A DNA stretch of 13,927 bases from Nitrosopumilales archaeon UBA218 (GTDB lineage: Archaea; Thermoproteota; Nitrososphaeria; Nitrososphaerales; Nitrosopumilaceae). Positions 13,128 to 13,927 of the stretch are shown one piece after another. Every line of letters begins with the position of its first letter. Positions within the stretch are counted from its first letter, which is position 1. The notes under the pieces are model-generated. The model made no database searches and was not told the DNA's origin. It saw nothing but the letters and a program-made list of their open reading frames with translations. The position numbers were made by a program, and so were the translations under genes. The stretch covers positions 1-13,927 of the forward strand of contig DAMC01000054.1 in assembly GCA_002499525.1 (NCBI GenBank). The letters run 5' to 3'.

Positions 13128-13598
13128 TTGAGTACTTTCAAGTGTCTGTCAATTTCACAGCCCTTTGCCGACCTTATTATCAAAGGCCAAAAAATAATCG
13201 AGCTTAGACACTGGAATACAAGATATAGAGGAGAATTTTTAATTCACGCTCCATTAAAAATTAAGTTTGCGGATTGTAAAAGATTAGGAATAGATAGAAA
13301 AAATCTTGCAGTGGGATTGATTTTAGGAAAAGCAAAAATTTATGATGTAAAAAGATACCAAACCAAAGAGCAATTTTTAATCGATAAAAAATATCATTTT
13401 GCTCCAGATAATTATTTTACTGATAATACTTTTGGATTCTTACTAAAAAATGCGAAAGAATTTAAAATTCCTATTCCTGCAAAAGGGAAACTGGGTTTTT
13501 TCAATATGGATTTGAAGGGATCGATGATCCAAGACAGTGACATCACTACAGAGATTTTTGATGAAGAGTATCGAACTCAGTGGATAAACCATCATTAA
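13128..13598 (+). CDS. ASCH-domain protein
   Basis: This 156-residue protein starts at a TTG that directly follows the stop of the preceding gene with no gap. The N-terminal half is an ASCH domain (a PUA-like fold proposed to bind RNA or modified bases): KCLSISQPFADLIIKGQKII, ELRHWNTRYRGEFLIHAP (the E-x-R segment) and LAVGLILGKAKIYDV. The C-terminal part (FGFLLKNAKEFKIPIPAKGK) completes the barrel, and about 25 acidic residues follow. The TTG is preferred because the domain begins a few residues later. No ATG is available upstream. The two genes are almost certainly co-transcribed, but no functional link between sulfur chemistry and ASCH is evident. The ligand is unknown. Confidence 0.82.
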   Translation: MSTFKCLSISQPFADLIIKGQKIIELRHWNTRYRGEFLIHAPLKIKFADCKRLGIDRKNLAVGLILGKAKIYDVKRYQTKEQFLIDKKYHFAPDNYFTDNTFGFLLKNAKEFKIPIPAKGKLGFFNMDLKGSMIQDSDITTEIFDEEYRTQWINHH

Positions 13599-13631
13599 CC
13601 ATCAGTACATGAATGTAAAACGCACAAAGAT

Positions 13632-13883
13632 CTAGCTAAAACCTGCGCCAAACTTGTCCCCATTTTGTAGTGGATCAACATCATTGGCATTTTTTAGAGT
13701 CAAATACAACAGAGTTTCATCTACAAGCAGAACAGATTCTTCAATACTCAAATTGAATTCTTTTTTAGCATAATTATGATATTTTTCTAATTTTATTTGA
13801 TCTTGTTCATTAGGGGAGACATTATCATGTATCAATAAATCGGCAATTTTCATTATTTGGCGATTCCTAAGTTCATCATCCAT
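13632..13883 (-). CDS. Small hypothetical protein
   Basis: I do not recognise this 83-residue protein. It is acidic overall, soluble and largely helical in appearance (MDDELRNRQIMKIADLLI, then DQIKLEKYHNYAKKEF, then IEESVLLVDETLLYLTLKNA), ending in a Gly-rich tail (GDKFGAGFS). No signal peptide, Cys or metal motif is seen. The ATG at 13883 is supported by a TATA-like run centred 26 bp upstream (13905-13913). It converges with the ASCH gene across 33 bp that contain a short palindrome (TACAT/ATGTA, 13606-13617). The reading frame looks genuine by composition and promoter placement, but no function can be given. Confidence 0.65.
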   Translation of the reverse strand: MDDELRNRQIMKIADLLIHDNVSPNEQDQIKLEKYHNYAKKEFNLSIEESVLLVDETLLYLTLKNANDVDPLQNGDKFGAGFS

Positions 13884-13904
13884 AACGTATTCAAATAGAA
13901 CTAA

Positions 13905-13913
13905 TTTTTAAAG
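13905..13913 (-). promoter_or_regulatory. TATA box of the gene at 13632-13883
   Basis: The minus strand reads CTTTAAAAA, centred 26 bp from the ATG at 13883, the same spacing as elsewhere in the window. Confidence 0.45.
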
Positions 13914-13927
13914 AATGATGAGATATT

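Noticed and set aside
13606..13617. Short palindrome TACAT-GA-ATGTA between the convergent last two genes
   Set aside because: A 5-bp stem with a 2-base loop is too weak and too common in AT-rich DNA to call a terminator.
13915..13921. ATGATGA, a perfect C box, near the window end
   Set aside because: It sits beside the TATA element of the minus-strand gene; only six bases follow, so no D box or stem can be tested. Chance is likely.

Overview
The window reads as chromosomal DNA of an ammonia-oxidising archaeon (Nitrososphaerota/Thaumarchaeota), most likely of the Nitrosopumilus group. The reasons are archaeal-type ammonia monooxygenase (AMO) genes, archaeal ribosomal proteins (uS15 of the long S13e type, eS1), a KEOPS Pcc1 subunit, a GAN/RecJ-like nuclease, a geranylgeranyl reductase of the archaeal lipid pathway, AT-rich DNA, tight packing, and TATA boxes placed about 26 bp before start codons. 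The species call is inference. I see no mobile element, CRISPR array, tRNA or rRNA.

Layout: (1) 1-3081, the AMO neighbourhood. amoX (cut by the window edge) and amoC lie on the minus strand, divergent from amoB on the plus strand across a 275-bp regulatory gap. Downstream of amoB is a membrane-anchored protein with an extracytoplasmic domain (1760-2296). Facing it on the minus strand are two small membrane proteins (2374-2643 and 2752-3081) that fit the AOA-specific AMO subunits AmoY and AmoZ. amoA is not in the window; it would be expected beyond position 1, next to amoX. (2) 3193-7614, an information-processing block on the plus strand: uS15, DHH nuclease, Pcc1 and seryl-tRNA synthetase overlap end to end, followed by eS1 and a DUF54 RNA-binding protein. 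(3) 7637-7713, a small intergenic RNA with C, D', C' and D boxes and a closing stem, a C/D box methylation guide. (4) 7762-11634, geranylgeranyl reductase, then a MoxR-type AAA+ ATPase overlapping a VWA/MIDAS protein. (5) 11727-13598, a rhodanese-rhodanese-metallo-beta-lactamase protein directly abutting an ASCH-domain protein. (6) 13632-13883, an unrecognised 83-residue protein on the minus strand.

The AMO genes supply the first step of energy metabolism (ammonia to hydroxylamine in the membrane). Each gene there seems to carry its own TATA box and a T-rich tract after the stop, so the cluster looks like a set of single-gene, mostly leaderless transcripts and not one operon. The ribosomal/tRNA block is the opposite: translationally coupled overlaps behind a single promoter flanked by a perfect 10-bp inverted repeat. 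The most interesting unexplained items are the protein at 1760-2296 inside the AMO cluster, the doubled TGTTGAACA site between amoC and amoB, the inverted repeat around the uS15 promoter, the C/D guide RNA, and the MoxR/VWA pair as a possible metalloenzyme activator.
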